Notes: generated from the sequence alone by a model not told the origin. A stretch of DNA of 64,000 bases from Pseudomonas asplenii (GCF_900105475.1 NZ_LT629777.1:124001-188000), one strand, 5' to 3'; counted from the stretch's first letter, positions 9,061 through 19,273 are shown. Made by a program: numbers and translations.

Positions 9061-9669
9061 ATGACCTCCCAGGACACTACCCAACGCCCAAGCCTGCGCT
9101 CCCAGCGCCTGAACCAGATCACCCACGAACCACACAGCCAGCTCGACCAATTGGTGAAGGCCCACGCGCCCTTCGAGACCCCGGCCAACTTCGCCCGTTT
9201 CGTCGTCGCTCAGTACCTGTTCCAGTCGGAACTGGTTGCGCTGTACAACGCCCCTGAACTGATCGCCCTCATCCCCGACCTGCCGGCGCGCTGCCGGGCC
9301 GAAGCGGCCAAGGCCGACCTGGCGGACCTGGAAACCGAAGTACCGGAACCCGTGGCCGGCGCCGTGAAGAACCCGAGCAAGGCCGAAGCCCTGGGCTGGA
9401 TCTTCGTTTCCGAGGGCTCCAAGCTCGGTGCGGCGTTCCTGATCAAGCGGGCCGTCGGCCTGGGCCTGAGCGAAACCTTTGGCGCCCGTCATCTGGGCGA
9501 ACCGGCGGGTGGCCGTGCCGAGGGCTGGAAAAGCTTCATCAAGACCCTCGACGGTCTGGAGTTCAGCGCCGAAGAGGAAGCGGCGGTGGAAAAAGGCGCC
9601 ATCAATGCGTTCGTGCGCTTTACCGTGCTGCTGGAACAGGCTTACGCATCGGCGCCTGAGCTGGCCTGA
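9061..9669 (+). CDS. hemO: Heme oxygenase HemO/PigA
   Basis: A 202-aa cytoplasmic enzyme that opens heme to biliverdin, CO and Fe(II), releasing iron from imported heme. It matches the P. aeruginosa HemO (PigA) type along its length: LRSQRLNQITHEPH with the proximal His at position 25, NFARFVVAQYLFQ, GWIFVSEGSKLGAAFL (distal helix with the conserved glycines) and GARHLGEPAGGRAEGWKSF. ATG 9061 has AGGA 8 bases upstream; the preceding in-frame GTG is less likely. It has its own transcription unit behind the receptor terminator. Confidence 0.96.
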   Translation: MTSQDTTQRPSLRSQRLNQITHEPHSQLDQLVKAHAPFETPANFARFVVAQYLFQSELVALYNAPELIALIPDLPARCRAEAAKADLADLETEVPEPVAGAVKNPSKAEALGWIFVSEGSKLGAAFLIKRAVGLGLSETFGARHLGEPAGGRAEGWKSFIKTLDGLEFSAEEEAAVEKGAINAFVRFTVLLEQAYASAPELA

Positions 9670-9709
9670 GTGATTCGGGTTTGCCTGGGGGGCCTTCGGT
9701 GATTTCGGG

Positions 9710-9825
9710 GGCCTCTTCGCGGGCAAGCCCGGCTCCTACAGGGATACGTCGTACACGGATCCTTAGTACGACACGAAACTGTAGGAGCCGGGCTTGCCGG
9801 ATCGCCGGACCGCCGCGAAGAGGCC
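9710..9825. repeat. REP doublet (REPIN) between hemO and the DUF454 gene
   Basis: Two inverted copies of the Pseudomonas GTAGGAGCCGGGCTTGCC-type palindrome. GCAAGCCCGGCTCCTACAG ends the left arm (to 9741) and CTGTAGGAGCCGGGCTTGCC begins the right arm (9779-9798). Outer GGCCTCTTCGC/GCGAAGAGGCC ends are at 9710 and 9825, and an inner GTCGTAC/GTACGAC hairpin lies between. A non-autonomous mobile REP pair. Confidence 0.88.
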
Positions 9826-9897
9826 CGGAAGGCCCCCTACCATGCGAATGAAACACCAGGCTTGAGACAAATCGCCCAGCGCACCACAATTGAAACC

Positions 9898-10305
9898 ATG
9901 ACCAGCAAAACGCCCTCGTCGTCCAAACTCGCCCGCATCCTGTTCGGCCTGCTCGCCTATGTCAGCCTCGGCATCGGCCTGATCGCCATCGTCGTGCCCG
10001 GCCTGCCGACCACCGAATTCATCCTGCTGGCCGCCTGGGCCGCCACCAAGAGTTCACCGCGGCTGAGCGCCTGGCTGGAGAACCACCGGCTGTTCGGGCC
10101 GATCCTCAGCAACTGGCGCAACGGCAAGATCATCGCCCGCCGGGCCAAGGTCAGCGCCACGGTCAGCATGCTGCTGTGCGCGACGCTGATGCTGGTGATG
10201 CTCGAACACCACTGGCCGATCTACCTGGCCATTGCCGGGATGACCCTCGGCAACCTGTGGATCTGGTCCCGCCCAGAGCGCCTGCCGAGCACCGAACTGC
10301 CCTGA
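9898..10305 (+). CDS. YbaN-family (DUF454) inner-membrane protein
   Basis: A 135-aa protein with hydrophobic segments at about 11-35 (LFGLLAYVSLGIGLIAIVVPGLP) and in the C-terminal half (VSATVSMLLCATLMLVML; PIYLAIAGMTLGNLWIW). The GxPTTEFILLAAW signature near 35-50 and LxxHRLFGPILxxW near 70 are those of the DUF454/YbaN family, whose role is unknown. Members often sit beside hemO in Pseudomonas, which suggests a part in heme handling; that is inference. ATG 9898 is preferred over the upstream in-frame start at 9862 because it begins the conserved region. Confidence 0.85.
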   Translation: MTSKTPSSSKLARILFGLLAYVSLGIGLIAIVVPGLPTTEFILLAAWAATKSSPRLSAWLENHRLFGPILSNWRNGKIIARRAKVSATVSMLLCATLMLVMLEHHWPIYLAIAGMTLGNLWIWSRPERLPSTELP

Positions 10306-10448
10306 CGCCGGCACTGACGCCATCGCCAGCCAGACGGCGTCCACCTCAGTCATCGCACCTGGCCTACAATCATCGGTGGGCTTTCCTGCAAACATCGACA
10401 GCCCCGAATATTTGCGCTGCAATGTCCTTTCTCATGGAGGGCCTTTCG

Positions 10449-11798
10449 ATGACCGCTCTGCTGACATCCATTCAAGCCGCACTCGAGCTACCCGCCTCTT
10501 CCCCTGACTTCACCGAATCCGGCGCGCTGCCCTCGGCCTTCGCCGTCACGGACCTCGCCAGCGCCAGCCTGGCGGCCGTGGGCCAGGCAGTGGCCGAACT
10601 GCGCCGACAACAGACCGGAGAGAGTCCGGGGGTTAGTGTCGATCGGCGCCTGGCTTCCTTCTGGTTCGCCAGCTCCCTGCGCCCCATCGGCTGGAGCCTG
10701 CCGGCGCCCTGGGATCCGATTGCCGGTGATTACGCCACGGCCGATGGCTGGATTCGCCTGCACACCAACGCCCCCCACCATCGAGCCGCCGCCGAGCGGG
10801 TGCTGGGGCAGGTCAGCGACCGGGCGGCGATGGCCAAGCGGGTCGCCCTCTGGAACAAGGGCGAACTGGAACAGGCGGTCATCGACAGCGGTGGCTGCGC
10901 CGCCGAAATGCGTTCCTGGGACGATTGGAAAAGTCATCCCCAGGGCTTGGCGGTGAATGCCGAGGCGCTGATCCAACGCAGCTTCGACGATGATCAGAGA
11001 GTCCGCGTCTGGACCGGTTCGGCGGCGCAACCGCTGGCAGGAGTCAAGGTCCTCGACCTGACCCGTATCCTTGCCGGCCCGGTTGCCAGCCGCATGCTGG
11101 CCGGGCTCGGTGCTGATGTGCTGCGAATCGATCCACCCGATTGGGAAGAACCGAGCCTGGTGCCGGAAGTCACCCGCGGCAAACGCTGCGCCCGCCTGAA
11201 CCTGCATGACAGCACCGACCGGCAGACCTTCGAGCAGTTGCTGGGCCAGGCCGATATCCTCCTGCATGGCTATCGGGCCGACGCCCTGGAGCGACTTGGC
11301 TACGCCGCGCAACACCGTCGGCAACTGGCGCCGGGGTTGATCGACATCAGCCTGAATGCCTATGGCTGGAACGGCCCGTGGCGCAACCGTCGCGGTTTCG
11401 ACAGCCTGGTGCAGATGAGCTGCGGCATCGCCGAGGCCGGACAGCGCTGGCAACAAGCGGATGTGCCGACGCCCTTGCCCGTACAGGCGCTGGACCATGC
11501 CACCGGCTACCTGATGGCGGCCACGGCGATCCGTGCGCTGACCGAACGGCTGCACAGCGGACGCGGCGGCTCAGCCAGGTTGTCGCTGGCGCGCACGGCG
11601 AAATTGCTGGTGGAGCACGGAACGGTCAACGACACGCAGCCCCTGCGCCGGGAAACCGCCCGGGACCGTAGCACCTGGATCGAGTACACCGCCTGGGGCC
11701 CCGCGCATCGCCTGATACCCCCACTGAACATCGAGGGGACGCCGTTGCACTGGCAATTGCCCGCCGGGAAGCTGGGCATGCAGCCGGCCAAGTGGTGA
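10449..11798 (+). CDS. CoA-transferase family III (CaiB/BaiF) protein
   Basis: A 449-aa cytoplasmic protein. The C-terminal half holds the family III signature: GVKVLDLTRILAGPVASRMLAGLGADVLRID, followed by PEVTRGKRCARLNL and the GYRADALERLGY and QALDHATGYLMAA blocks. Such enzymes move CoA between acyl groups. The N-terminal 200 residues also show family character (GWIRLHTNAPHHRAAAERVLG). Substrate cannot be inferred. ATG 10449 is chosen because GGAGGG lies 7-12 bases upstream; the frame is open further upstream but without a good start. It stands alone between the heme genes and arcD. Confidence 0.85.
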   Translation: MTALLTSIQAALELPASSPDFTESGALPSAFAVTDLASASLAAVGQAVAELRRQQTGESPGVSVDRRLASFWFASSLRPIGWSLPAPWDPIAGDYATADGWIRLHTNAPHHRAAAERVLGQVSDRAAMAKRVALWNKGELEQAVIDSGGCAAEMRSWDDWKSHPQGLAVNAEALIQRSFDDDQRVRVWTGSAAQPLAGVKVLDLTRILAGPVASRMLAGLGADVLRIDPPDWEEPSLVPEVTRGKRCARLNLHDSTDRQTFEQLLGQADILLHGYRADALERLGYAAQHRRQLAPGLIDISLNAYGWNGPWRNRRGFDSLVQMSCGIAEAGQRWQQADVPTPLPVQALDHATGYLMAATAIRALTERLHSGRGGSARLSLARTAKLLVEHGTVNDTQPLRRETARDRSTWIEYTAWGPAHRLIPPLNIEGTPLHWQLPAGKLGMQPAKW

Positions 11799-12119
11799 GA
11801 GGGAGGGCTGGCAATGACAGAGCCAGCCCTCTTACTTCCAATTCATTCAAATTCCGGAAACAATTAAACCCGCCATCAACTTTTTCAACTCAAGGCGCCA
11901 CAAACTTTCAAATTGGCGACACCTATTACTCAAAAACTTCTTATGATTTAAATAAAACCTTAAAAATCAAACACATAAAATAAATTAAATACACCTGCTC
12001 AATAAGCTCAAGTTATTCCCCCACGATTAAATTCCCCCAATAACCTGATCCATATCATCTCCCTCCTCGACTTACCGCCCTACGCTGAAGCCTCACTTTT
12101 CCTGAACTGGAGTCAGGCA
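11799..12119. other. AT-rich arcD upstream region
   Basis: This 321-base stretch is strikingly AT-rich (11840-12040) against the high-GC surroundings and carries no credible gene. Its right end holds the anaerobic promoter of the arc operon, described separately. Confidence 0.7.
12045..12058 (+). promoter_or_regulatory. ANR (FNR-type) box and promoter of arcDABC
   Basis: CTGAT-CCAT-ATCAT matches the ANR/FNR consensus TTGAT-N4-ATCAA at 8 of 10 fixed bases. A -10 hexamer TACGCT lies at 12081-12086, which places the box centre near -41.5 from a start at about 12093, the normal class II position. The arc operon is known to be ANR-activated at low oxygen in Pseudomonas. Confidence 0.78.
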
Positions 12120-13547
12120 ATGGCTGAGTCTCCCGGAAAACTACGTTTAGGCGCACTGGTTGCGCTGGTAGTGGGCTCGATGATTGGCGGCGGAATCTTT
12201 TCCCTGCCACAAAACATGGCCGCCAGTGCGGATGTCGGTGCGGTGTTGATCGGCTGGGCCATTACCGCCGTGGGCATGCTGACCCTGGCCTTCGTGTTCC
12301 AGACCCTGGCCAATCGCAAGCCGGACCTGGACGGTGGGGTCTACGCCTACGCCAAGGCCGGCTTCGGCGACTATATGGGCTTCTCTTCGGCCTGGGGCTA
12401 CTGGATCAGCGCCTGGCTGGGCAACGTCGGTTACTTCGTTCTGCTGTTCAGTACCCTGGGCTACTTCTTCCCGATCTTCGGCGAGGGCAATACCGTCGCA
12501 GCGGTGGTCGGCGCCTCGTTGCTGCTGTGGGCCGTGCATTTCCTCGTGCTGCGCGGCATCCACGAGGCGGCGTTCATCAACCTGGTGACCACCGTCGCGA
12601 AGGTGGTCCCGCTGCTGCTGTTCGTGCTGATCGCGCTGTTCGCCTTCAAGCTGGAGATCTTCACCGCCGATATCTGGGGCGTGAAGAACCCCGGCCTGGG
12701 CAGCGTGATGAACCAGGTGCGCAACATGATGCTGGTCACCGTCTGGGTGTTCATCGGCATCGAGGGGGCGAGCATCTTCTCCTCACGCGCGCAAAAGCGC
12801 TCGGACGTGGGCAAGGCCACGGTCATCGGATTCGTCAGCGTGCTGCTGTTGCTGGTACTGGTCAACGTACTGTCGCTGGGGATCATGACCCAGCCCGAAC
12901 TGGCCAAGCTGCAGAACCCGTCCATGGCCGCGGTGCTGGAGCACGTGGTGGGTCACTGGGGCGCGCTGCTGATCAGCATCGGCCTGATCATCTCGCTGCT
13001 CGGCGCCCTGCTGTCGTGGGTGCTGCTATGCGCCGAGATCATGTTCGCCGCCGCCCGCGACCACACCATGCCGGCGTTCCTGCGCCGTGAGAACGCCAAC
13101 CACGTGCCGGCCAACGCCCTCTGGCTGACCAACGCCATGGTGCAGATCTTCCTGGTCATCACCCTGTTCTCCGCCAGCACCTACCTGTCGCTGATCTACC
13201 TGGCCACCTCGATGATTCTGGTGCCCTACCTGTGGTCGGCGGCCTACGCGGTGCTGCTGGCGGTGCGCGGCGAATCCTACGAAAACGCCCTCGGTGAACG
13301 CCGCAAGGATCTGCTCATCGCCGCCATCGCCCTCGTCTATGCGATCTGGCTGCTGTACGCCGGCGGCATGAAATACCTGTTGCTGTCCGCCCTGCTCTAC
13401 GCCCCTGGCGCGCTCCTGTTCGCCAAGGCCAAGCACGAGTTGGGCAAACCCATCTTCACCGGCGTCGAGAAGCTGGTGTTCGCAGCCGTCGTAGCCGGCG
13501 CACTGCTCGCCGCCTATGGCCTCTACGCCGGCTTCCTGACGCTGTAA
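12120..13547 (+). CDS. arcD: Arginine/ornithine antiporter ArcD
   Basis: A 475-aa APC-superfamily transporter with about 12-13 membrane segments. The N-terminal [21 protein letters not shown] carries the GxGIF-type substrate loop. It exchanges external arginine for internal ornithine and so feeds the deiminase pathway without energy cost. TGGAG is 7 bases before ATG 12120. First gene of arcDABC, downstream of the ANR box. Confidence 0.95.
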   Translation: MAESPGKLRLGALVALVVGSMIGGGIFSLPQNMAASADVGAVLIGWAITAVGMLTLAFVFQTLANRKPDLDGGVYAYAKAGFGDYMGFSSAWGYWISAWLGNVGYFVLLFSTLGYFFPIFGEGNTVAAVVGASLLLWAVHFLVLRGIHEAAFINLVTTVAKVVPLLLFVLIALFAFKLEIFTADIWGVKNPGLGSVMNQVRNMMLVTVWVFIGIEGASIFSSRAQKRSDVGKATVIGFVSVLLLLVLVNVLSLGIMTQPELAKLQNPSMAAVLEHVVGHWGALLISIGLIISLLGALLSWVLLCAEIMFAAARDHTMPAFLRRENANHVPANALWLTNAMVQIFLVITLFSASTYLSLIYLATSMILVPYLWSAAYAVLLAVRGESYENALGERRKDLLIAAIALVYAIWLLYAGGMKYLLLSALLYAPGALLFAKAKHELGKPIFTGVEKLVFAAVVAGALLAAYGLYAGFLTL

Positions 13548-13578
13548 CAGCCTGTTTGTTCTATCTGGAGGATCTGCA

Positions 13579-14835
13579 ATGACCACGGAAAAAGTGAAGT
13601 ACGGCGTTCATTCCGAAGCCGGCAAACTACGCAAGGTGATGGTGTGCTCCCCCGGCCTGGCCCACCAGCGGCTGACCCCGAACAACTGCGACGAACTGCT
13701 GTTCGACGATGTGCTCTGGGTTGCCCAGGCCAAACGCGACCATTTCGATTTCGTCACCAAGATGCGTGAGCGTGATATCGACGTGCTGGAGATGCACAAC
13801 CTGCTGACCGATATCGTCGGTCAGAAGGAAGCGCTGGACTGGATTCTCGAACGCAAGCTCACCGCCAACCAGGTCGGCCTCGGCCTGGTCCACGAGGTCG
13901 GCTCCTGGCTGCGCAGCCTGGAGCCGCGCAAGGTCGCCGAATTCCTGATCGGCGGGGTTTCTGCCGATGATCTGCCCGACAGCTTCGGCGGTAAAACCCT
14001 CTCGATGTTCCGCGACTTCCTCGGCCACTCCAGCTTCATCCTGCCGCCGCTGCCCAATACCCAGTTCACCCGCGACACCACCTGCTGGATCTACGGCGGA
14101 GTGACCCTCAATCCAATGTACTGGCCGGCGCGACGCCAGGAAACCCTGTTGGCCACCGCCATCTACAAGTTCCACCCGGAATTCGTCAACGCCGACTTCC
14201 AGGTCTGGTACGGCGACCCGGATCAGGACCACGGCAACGCCACCCTCGAAGGTGGCGACGTGATGCCGATCGGCAACGGCGTGGTGTTGATCGGCATGGG
14301 CGAGCGCTCCTCGCGCCAGGCCATCGGCCAACTGGCGCTGAACCTGTTCAAGCACCAGGCGGTGGAACGGGTGATCGTCGCCGGCCTGCCGAAATCCCGC
14401 GCGGCCATGCACCTGGACACCGTGTTCAGCTTCTGCGACCGCGACCTGGTGACCATCTTCCCGGAAGTGGTGAACCAGATCGTCGCCTTCAGTCTGCGCC
14501 CCGACGAAAGCAAACCCGGCGGCATCGATGTGCGTCGCGAGGAAACCGGTTTTCTCGACACCGTCGCCAAGGCCCTCGGCCTCAAAGCCCTGCGCGTGGT
14601 GGAAACCGGCGGCAACAGCTTCGCCGCCGAGCGTGAACAGTGGGACGACGGCAACAACGTGGTGGCCGTGGAGCCCGGTGTAGTGATCGGCTACGACCGC
14701 AACACCTACACCAACACCCAACTGCGCAAGGCCGGCGTCGAGGTCATCACCATCAGTGCCGGCGAACTGGGACGAGGACGCGGCGGCGGCCACTGCATGA
14801 CCTGCCCGATCGTCCGCGACCCCATCGACTACTGA
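13579..14835 (+). CDS. arcA: Arginine deiminase ArcA
   Basis: A 418-aa enzyme that hydrolyses arginine to citrulline and ammonia, first step of the deiminase route. The [14 protein letters not shown] end places the catalytic Cys at residue 406, as in the P. aeruginosa enzyme. [13 protein letters not shown] and [27 protein letters not shown] are the other substrate-binding blocks. GGAGG lies upstream of ATG 13579. It is 31 bases after arcD. Confidence 0.97.
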   Translation: MTTEKVKYGVHSEAGKLRKVMVCSPGLAHQRLTPNNCDELLFDDVLWVAQAKRDHFDFVTKMRERDIDVLEMHNLLTDIVGQKEALDWILERKLTANQVGLGLVHEVGSWLRSLEPRKVAEFLIGGVSADDLPDSFGGKTLSMFRDFLGHSSFILPPLPNTQFTRDTTCWIYGGVTLNPMYWPARRQETLLATAIYKFHPEFVNADFQVWYGDPDQDHGNATLEGGDVMPIGNGVVLIGMGERSSRQAIGQLALNLFKHQAVERVIVAGLPKSRAAMHLDTVFSFCDRDLVTIFPEVVNQIVAFSLRPDESKPGGIDVRREETGFLDTVAKALGLKALRVVETGGNSFAAEREQWDDGNNVVAVEPGVVIGYDRNTYTNTQLRKAGVEVITISAGELGRGRGGGHCMTCPIVRDPIDY

Positions 14836-14928
14836 GCGAGATTCAAAGCCCGTCCCTGCTCCTTGTAGGAGCCGGGCGGGAAAGACCGAACCATCGCGAC
14901 AACGACCGTTATCGAGGAGATCCACACC

Positions 14929-15939
14929 ATGGCTTTCAACATGCGCAACCGCAGCCTGCTGAGCTTGATGCACCACACCACCCGCGAACTGCACTACCTG
15001 CTCGACCTGTCCCGCGACCTCAAGCGCGCCAAGTACACCGGCACCGAACGCCCGCACCTGCAGGGCAAGAACATCGCGCTGATCTTCGAGAAAACCTCGA
15101 CCCGCACCCGCTGCGCCTTCGAGGTCGCGGCCCACGACCAGGGCGCCCACGTCACCTACATCGACCCGGTGTCGTCGCAGATCGGCCACAAGGAAAGCAT
15201 GAAGGACACCGCCCGCGTGCTGGGCCGGATATTCGACGCCATCGAGTACCGTGGCTTTGCCCAGGAGATCGTCGAGGAACTCGCGCAGTTCGCCGGTGTG
15301 CCGGTGTTCAACGGCCTGACCGCCGAATTCCATCCAACGCAGATGATCGCCGACGTGCTGACCATGCGCGAGCACAGCGACAAGCCGCTGCATGACATCC
15401 GCTACGCCTACCTGGGCGATGCGCGCTACAACATGGGTAACTCGCTGCTGATGATCGGCGCCAAGCTCGGCATGGACGTGCGTGTCGCCGCACCGAAGGC
15501 GCTGTGGCCCCACGAAGACTTCATCGCCCAGTGCCAGGCGTTCGCCGAGGAAAGTGGCGCGCGTATCACACTCACCGAGGACCCGGTAGCGGCGGTCAAG
15601 GGCGTGGACTTCATCCACACCGACGTCTGGGTCTCCATGGGTGAGCCGGTGGAAGCCTGGGACGAGCGTATCGAGCAGTTGCTGCCGTACCAGGTCAACA
15701 GCCGACTGATGAAGGCCGCGGGCAATCCACGGGTGAAGTTCATGCACTGCCTGCCGGCCTTCCATAACAGCGACACCAAGGTCGGCAAGGATATCGCCGC
15801 GCGTTATCCGCACCTGGCCAATGGCGTGGAAGTGACCGAAGAGGTGTTCGAGTCGCCGGCCAACATCGCCTTCGAACAGGCGGAAAACCGCATGCACACC
15901 ATCAAGGCGATCCTGGTGGCGGCCCTGGCAGATATCTGA
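14929..15939 (+). CDS. arcB: Catabolic ornithine carbamoyltransferase ArcB
   Basis: A 336-aa enzyme that phosphorolyses citrulline to ornithine and carbamoyl phosphate. It has the carbamoyl phosphate loop STRTR at 56-60 and the ornithine-binding [11 protein letters not shown] block. Position between arcA and arcC, and length, identify it as the catabolic rather than the anabolic form. GAGGAG precedes ATG 14929. A REP fragment (GTAGGAGCCGGGCGGG, 14867-14882) lies in the gap after arcA. Confidence 0.96.
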   Translation: MAFNMRNRSLLSLMHHTTRELHYLLDLSRDLKRAKYTGTERPHLQGKNIALIFEKTSTRTRCAFEVAAHDQGAHVTYIDPVSSQIGHKESMKDTARVLGRIFDAIEYRGFAQEIVEELAQFAGVPVFNGLTAEFHPTQMIADVLTMREHSDKPLHDIRYAYLGDARYNMGNSLLMIGAKLGMDVRVAAPKALWPHEDFIAQCQAFAEESGARITLTEDPVAAVKGVDFIHTDVWVSMGEPVEAWDERIEQLLPYQVNSRLMKAAGNPRVKFMHCLPAFHNSDTKVGKDIAARYPHLANGVEVTEEVFESPANIAFEQAENRMHTIKAILVAALADI

Positions 15940-15942
15940 CCT

Positions 15943-15966
15943 GTAGGAGCGGGCTTGCCCGCGAAG
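15943..15966. repeat. REP palindrome between arcB and arcC
   Basis: TGTAGGAGCGGGCTTGCCCG with a GCGGGC-TT-GCCCGC stem, a single Pseudomonas REP unit directly after the arcB stop. It may stabilise the upstream mRNA segment. Confidence 0.8.
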
Positions 15967-16033
15967 CCTTTGGCGGCCCCAAGCCTGCTCCCACGAAAAC
16001 CGGCCACACCGCTCTCGAAGAAGGACTTGCACC

Positions 16034-16963
16034 ATGCGTATCGTCGTAGCCCTGGGCGGCAATGCCCTTCTGCGTCGTGGTGAACCCATGACCGCAGACA
16101 ACCAACGCGCCAATATCCGCATCGCCGCCGAGCAGATCGCGAAAATCCATCCCGGCAACCAACTGGTGATCGCCCACGGCAACGGTCCGCAGGTCGGTCT
16201 GCTGTCGTTGCAGGCGGCCGCCTACACGCCGGTATCGCCCTACCCGCTAGATGTGCTCGGAGCGGAAACCGAAGGCATGATCGGCTATATCATCGAACAG
16301 GAACTGGGTAACCTGCTGGACGTCGACGTGCCCTTCGCCACCCTGCTGACCCAGGTCGAGGTCGACCCTGCCGACCCGGCTTTCCAGCAGCCGAGCAAAC
16401 CGATCGGCCCGGTCTATACCCAAGCCGAGGCCAAACGGCTGGCGGCGGAAAAAGGCTGGAGCATCGCCCCCGACGGTGAGCATTTTCGTCGGGTGGTCGC
16501 CAGCCCGAAACCGCAACGTATCTTCGAGATCCGTCCGATCCAGTGGTTACTGGAAAACGGCAGTATCGTGATCTGCGCAGGCGGAGGTGGGATTCCGACG
16601 ATGTATGACCACAACCGCAAGTTGCAGGGTGTCGAAGCGGTGATCGACAAGGACTTGTGCTCGGCGCTGCTGGCCCGGCAACTGGAAAGTGACCTGCTGG
16701 TGATCGCCACCGACGTCAGCGCGGCCTTTGTCGACTGGGGTAAGCCAAACCAGAAAGCCATCGTCCAGGCGCACCCCGACGAACTCGAAAAACTTGGTTT
16801 CGCCGCCGGTTCCATGGGCCCAAAAATCGAGGCCGCCTGCGAGTTCGCACGCCAGACCGGCAAGGTCGCGGTGATCGGCTCACTGGCGGATATCGAAGCG
16901 ATCGTCCAAGGTAAAGCGGGGACCCGGATCAGTACCGCCCGGCCCGGCATCGTTTATTCATGA
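16034..16963 (+). CDS. arcC: Carbamate kinase ArcC
   Basis: A 309-aa amino-acid-kinase-fold enzyme that makes ATP from ADP and carbamoyl phosphate, the energy-yielding last step of the pathway. Motifs: [15 protein letters not shown] at the N-terminus, [10 protein letters not shown] near 55, [11 protein letters not shown] and the [12 protein letters not shown] block, and [13 protein letters not shown] near the end. Length is typical. Last gene of arcDABC. Confidence 0.97.
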   Translation: MRIVVALGGNALLRRGEPMTADNQRANIRIAAEQIAKIHPGNQLVIAHGNGPQVGLLSLQAAAYTPVSPYPLDVLGAETEGMIGYIIEQELGNLLDVDVPFATLLTQVEVDPADPAFQQPSKPIGPVYTQAEAKRLAAEKGWSIAPDGEHFRRVVASPKPQRIFEIRPIQWLLENGSIVICAGGGGIPTMYDHNRKLQGVEAVIDKDLCSALLARQLESDLLVIATDVSAAFVDWGKPNQKAIVQAHPDELEKLGFAAGSMGPKIEAACEFARQTGKVAVIGSLADIEAIVQGKAGTRISTARPGIVYS

Positions 16964-17020
16964 GAACCTTCGGGGCAGGCCAGGGTCTGCCCTATTGACA
17001 CCTGGTAAGGAGACACCGCC

Positions 17021-17380
17021 ATGGCCCAGTTCGAGCCCGGTCACCTGCACACCGAACGGCACGCCCTGAACAAGGACGATTTCAGCTACAACCTGTGTAT
17101 CGACTACGAGCTCGCCCAGGATCCGCGCGAAGGCCAGGGCATGCAATTCAGGTTGCACGGCACCATCGAGGGCAAGCCGCTCGACGAGACATTCTTCCTG
17201 GCCAAGGACCAGGCCTTCGACTTCGCCCGCTATGCCAGCCGTATCGCCCAGCAGCATGGCCTGCCCAAGAGCGCCAATATCGCGTCGATGCACAAATACT
17301 ACGACGAGATGTTCGAGGATGTACGCGCGCAGCTTCACGTCAAATCCGGCGACCCGATGAAGCCCGAGCACCTCCAATAG
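17021..17380 (+). CDS. Small DUF5064-type protein
   Basis: A 119-aa soluble protein with no signal peptide or membrane segment (MAQFEPGHLHTERHAL, LCIDYELAQDPREG, MHKYYDEMFEDVRAQL). It resembles the DUF5064 family, small proteins largely confined to Pseudomonas and of unknown role; the assignment is from memory of the family. AAGGAG is upstream of ATG 17021. It follows arcC by 57 bases on the same strand and may be cotranscribed. Confidence 0.75.
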   Translation: MAQFEPGHLHTERHALNKDDFSYNLCIDYELAQDPREGQGMQFRLHGTIEGKPLDETFFLAKDQAFDFARYASRIAQQHGLPKSANIASMHKYYDEMFEDVRAQLHVKSGDPMKPEHLQ

Positions 17381-17474
17381 CGCGTGTCCCCACCCACGCC
17401 GATCATGCACGTGGGAAGCCTCCGGCAGAGATGGCATAATTGCGCCCTTCTCGCCCGGAACCGTAGCCCGTCCC

Positions 17475-18983
17475 ATGCGTATCCACGTCAGCTTCATCGA
17501 CCGCGTTGGCATCACCCAGGAGGTCCTGGCGCTGCTCGGTGGGCGCAACCTGAACCTGGATGCGGTGGAGATGGTTCCGCCCAACGTCTACATCGATGCG
17601 CCGACCCTCAGCCCGCAAGTGCTGGAAGAACTGCGCGACGCGCTGTTCAGCGTCCGTGGTGTGCAAGCGGTGACGGTGGTCGACATCCTTCCCGGGCAAC
17701 GCCGGCACCTGCAGCTCGATGCCTTGCTCGCGGCCATGACCGATCCGGTCCTGGCCCTGGACAGCCAAGGTCTGGTACTGCTCGCCAACCCGGCGATGAT
17801 CGCCTTGTATGGACGTGAGCCGGCGGGCGAAAGCATCGCCGGACTGTTCGCCGACCCCGGCCTGCTGGATGCCCTGCTGGAAAACGGCTTTCGCCTGCCG
17901 CTGCGGGAGATCACCGTCAACGGCCAGACCCTGCTGCTCGATGCCACGCCGATCACCGACGCGGGCGCCCTGCTGACGCTGTATCAACACAATCGGATCG
18001 GTGAGCGCCTGTCCGCACTGCATCACGACCATGCCGAAGGTTTCGACTCGTTGCTCGGCGAGTCCGTGCCGATTCGGACCCTCAAGGCCCGGGCACAAAG
18101 GGTCGCGGCGCTGGATGCACCGTTGCTGATCCAGGGCGAAACCGGCACCGGCAAGGAACTGGTCGCGCGTGCCTGTCATGCCATCAGCGCCCGTTACGGT
18201 GCACCGTTCCTCGCCCTGAACTGCGCGGCACTGCCGGAAAGCCTCGCCGAAAGCGAGCTGTTCGGCTATGCCCCCGGTGCCTTCACCGGCGCCCAGCGCG
18301 GGGGTAAACCGGGGCTGATGGAGCTGGCCAACCAGGGCACGGTGTTTCTCGACGAAATTGGCGAGATGTCGCCGTATCTGCAGGCCAAGCTGCTGCGGTT
18401 TCTCAATGACGGCAGCTTTCGCCGGGTCGGCGGTGACCGCGAGGTCAAGGTCAACGTGCGCATCATCAGCGCCACCCACCGAGACCTGGAGAAGATGGTC
18501 AGCGAGGGCAACTTTCGCGAAGACCTGTTCTACCGCCTCAACGTGCTCAACGTCGAAGTACCGCCACTGCGCGAGCGTGGCCAGGACATCCTGCTGCTGG
18601 CGCGCTACTTCATGCAGCAGGCCTGCACGCAGATCCAGCGCCCGGTCTGCCGGCTCGCGCCCGGGACCTACCCGGCGCTGCTCGGCAACCGCTGGCCGGG
18701 TAACGTCCGCCAGTTGCAGAACGTGATCTTCCGCGCGGCGGCGATCTGCGAGAGCAGCCTGGTGGATATCGGCGACCTGGACATCGCCGGCACCTCCGTG
18801 GCGCGCCAGAGTGACGGCGAAATCGAAAGCCTGGAACAGGCGGTCGAGGATTTCGAACGTGACCTGCTGGAAAAGCTCTACGCCCAGTACCCCTCGACCC
18901 GCCAACTGGCCAACCGTCTGCAGACCTCCCATACCGCGATAGCCCATCGCCTGCGAAAATACGCAATCCCCGGAAAACCCTGA
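17475..18983 (+). CDS. gcsR: TyrR-like sigma-54 activator of glycine cleavage genes (GcsR type)
   Basis: A 502-aa enhancer-binding protein. Domains in order: ACT (1-70), PAS (about 80-185), AAA+ (about 190-430) and a TyrR-type helix-turn-helix (about 465-500, STRQLANRLQTSHTAIAHRL). Walker A GETGTGKE is at 221-228, the sigma-54-contacting GAFTGA at 268-273 and Walker B VFLDEIG at 290-296. In P. aeruginosa GcsR activates gcvH2-gcvP2 and following genes in response to glycine. Here the same genes lie downstream, with matching operator palindromes and a sigma-54 promoter in between. PhhR is the closest alternative, but the context favours GcsR. Confidence 0.9.
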   Translation: MRIHVSFIDRVGITQEVLALLGGRNLNLDAVEMVPPNVYIDAPTLSPQVLEELRDALFSVRGVQAVTVVDILPGQRRHLQLDALLAAMTDPVLALDSQGLVLLANPAMIALYGREPAGESIAGLFADPGLLDALLENGFRLPLREITVNGQTLLLDATPITDAGALLTLYQHNRIGERLSALHHDHAEGFDSLLGESVPIRTLKARAQRVAALDAPLLIQGETGTGKELVARACHAISARYGAPFLALNCAALPESLAESELFGYAPGAFTGAQRGGKPGLMELANQGTVFLDEIGEMSPYLQAKLLRFLNDGSFRRVGGDREVKVNVRIISATHRDLEKMVSEGNFREDLFYRLNVLNVEVPPLRERGQDILLLARYFMQQACTQIQRPVCRLAPGTYPALLGNRWPGNVRQLQNVIFRAAAICESSLVDIGDLDIAGTSVARQSDGEIESLEQAVEDFERDLLEKLYAQYPSTRQLANRLQTSHTAIAHRLRKYAIPGKP

Positions 18984-18988
18984 GGAAC

Positions 18989-19064
18989 CTGTAGGAGCCG
19001 GGCTTGCCCGCGAAGAGGCCAGTAGGGACACCAAAAGCTTCGCGGGCAAGCCCGGCTCCTACAG
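18989..19064. repeat. REP doublet after gcsR
   Basis: A perfect 27-bp inverted repeat, CTGTAGGAGCCGGGCTTGCC... (18989-19015) against its complement (19038-19064), with a 22-base loop. It begins 6 bases after the gcsR stop and separates it from the GcsR operators. Confidence 0.92.
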
Positions 19065-19091
19065 CAAACCAGTCCAGAAGCGACACCCATC

Positions 19092-19209
19092 TGTGCTGAA
19101 AACGATACAGCGGAACGATTTCGCTACACACGCACGCGTCCCCTGTCTGACAAGGCTTTGATCCTGTTGCGCTTTTTCCGGCCGCCAAGGCTGTAGCGAT
19201 TTCGCTACA
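19092..19209. promoter_or_regulatory. GcsR operator palindromes upstream of gcvH
   Basis: Three 18-bp sites fit the GcsR pattern TGTAACG-N4-CGTTCCG or its complement: 19092-19109 (TGTGCTG-AAAA-CGATACA), 19111-19128 (CGGAACG-ATTT-CGCTACA) and 19192-19209 (TGTAGCG-ATTT-CGCTACA, a nearly perfect palindrome). The first two are 19 bp apart, about two helical turns; the third is about 65-80 bp from the sigma-54 promoter. Confidence 0.75.
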
Positions 19210-19273
19210 GCGCATCCCGCCCAATCCCCTCGAAACTTCCGCCAAACCCTTGATTTCAAAGGCTCTGACAAGA

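Noticed and set aside
13627..16182. 851-aa open frame on the minus strand across arcA and arcB
   Set aside because: Antisense shadow of strongly coding, GC-biased genes; no ribosome site or family character.
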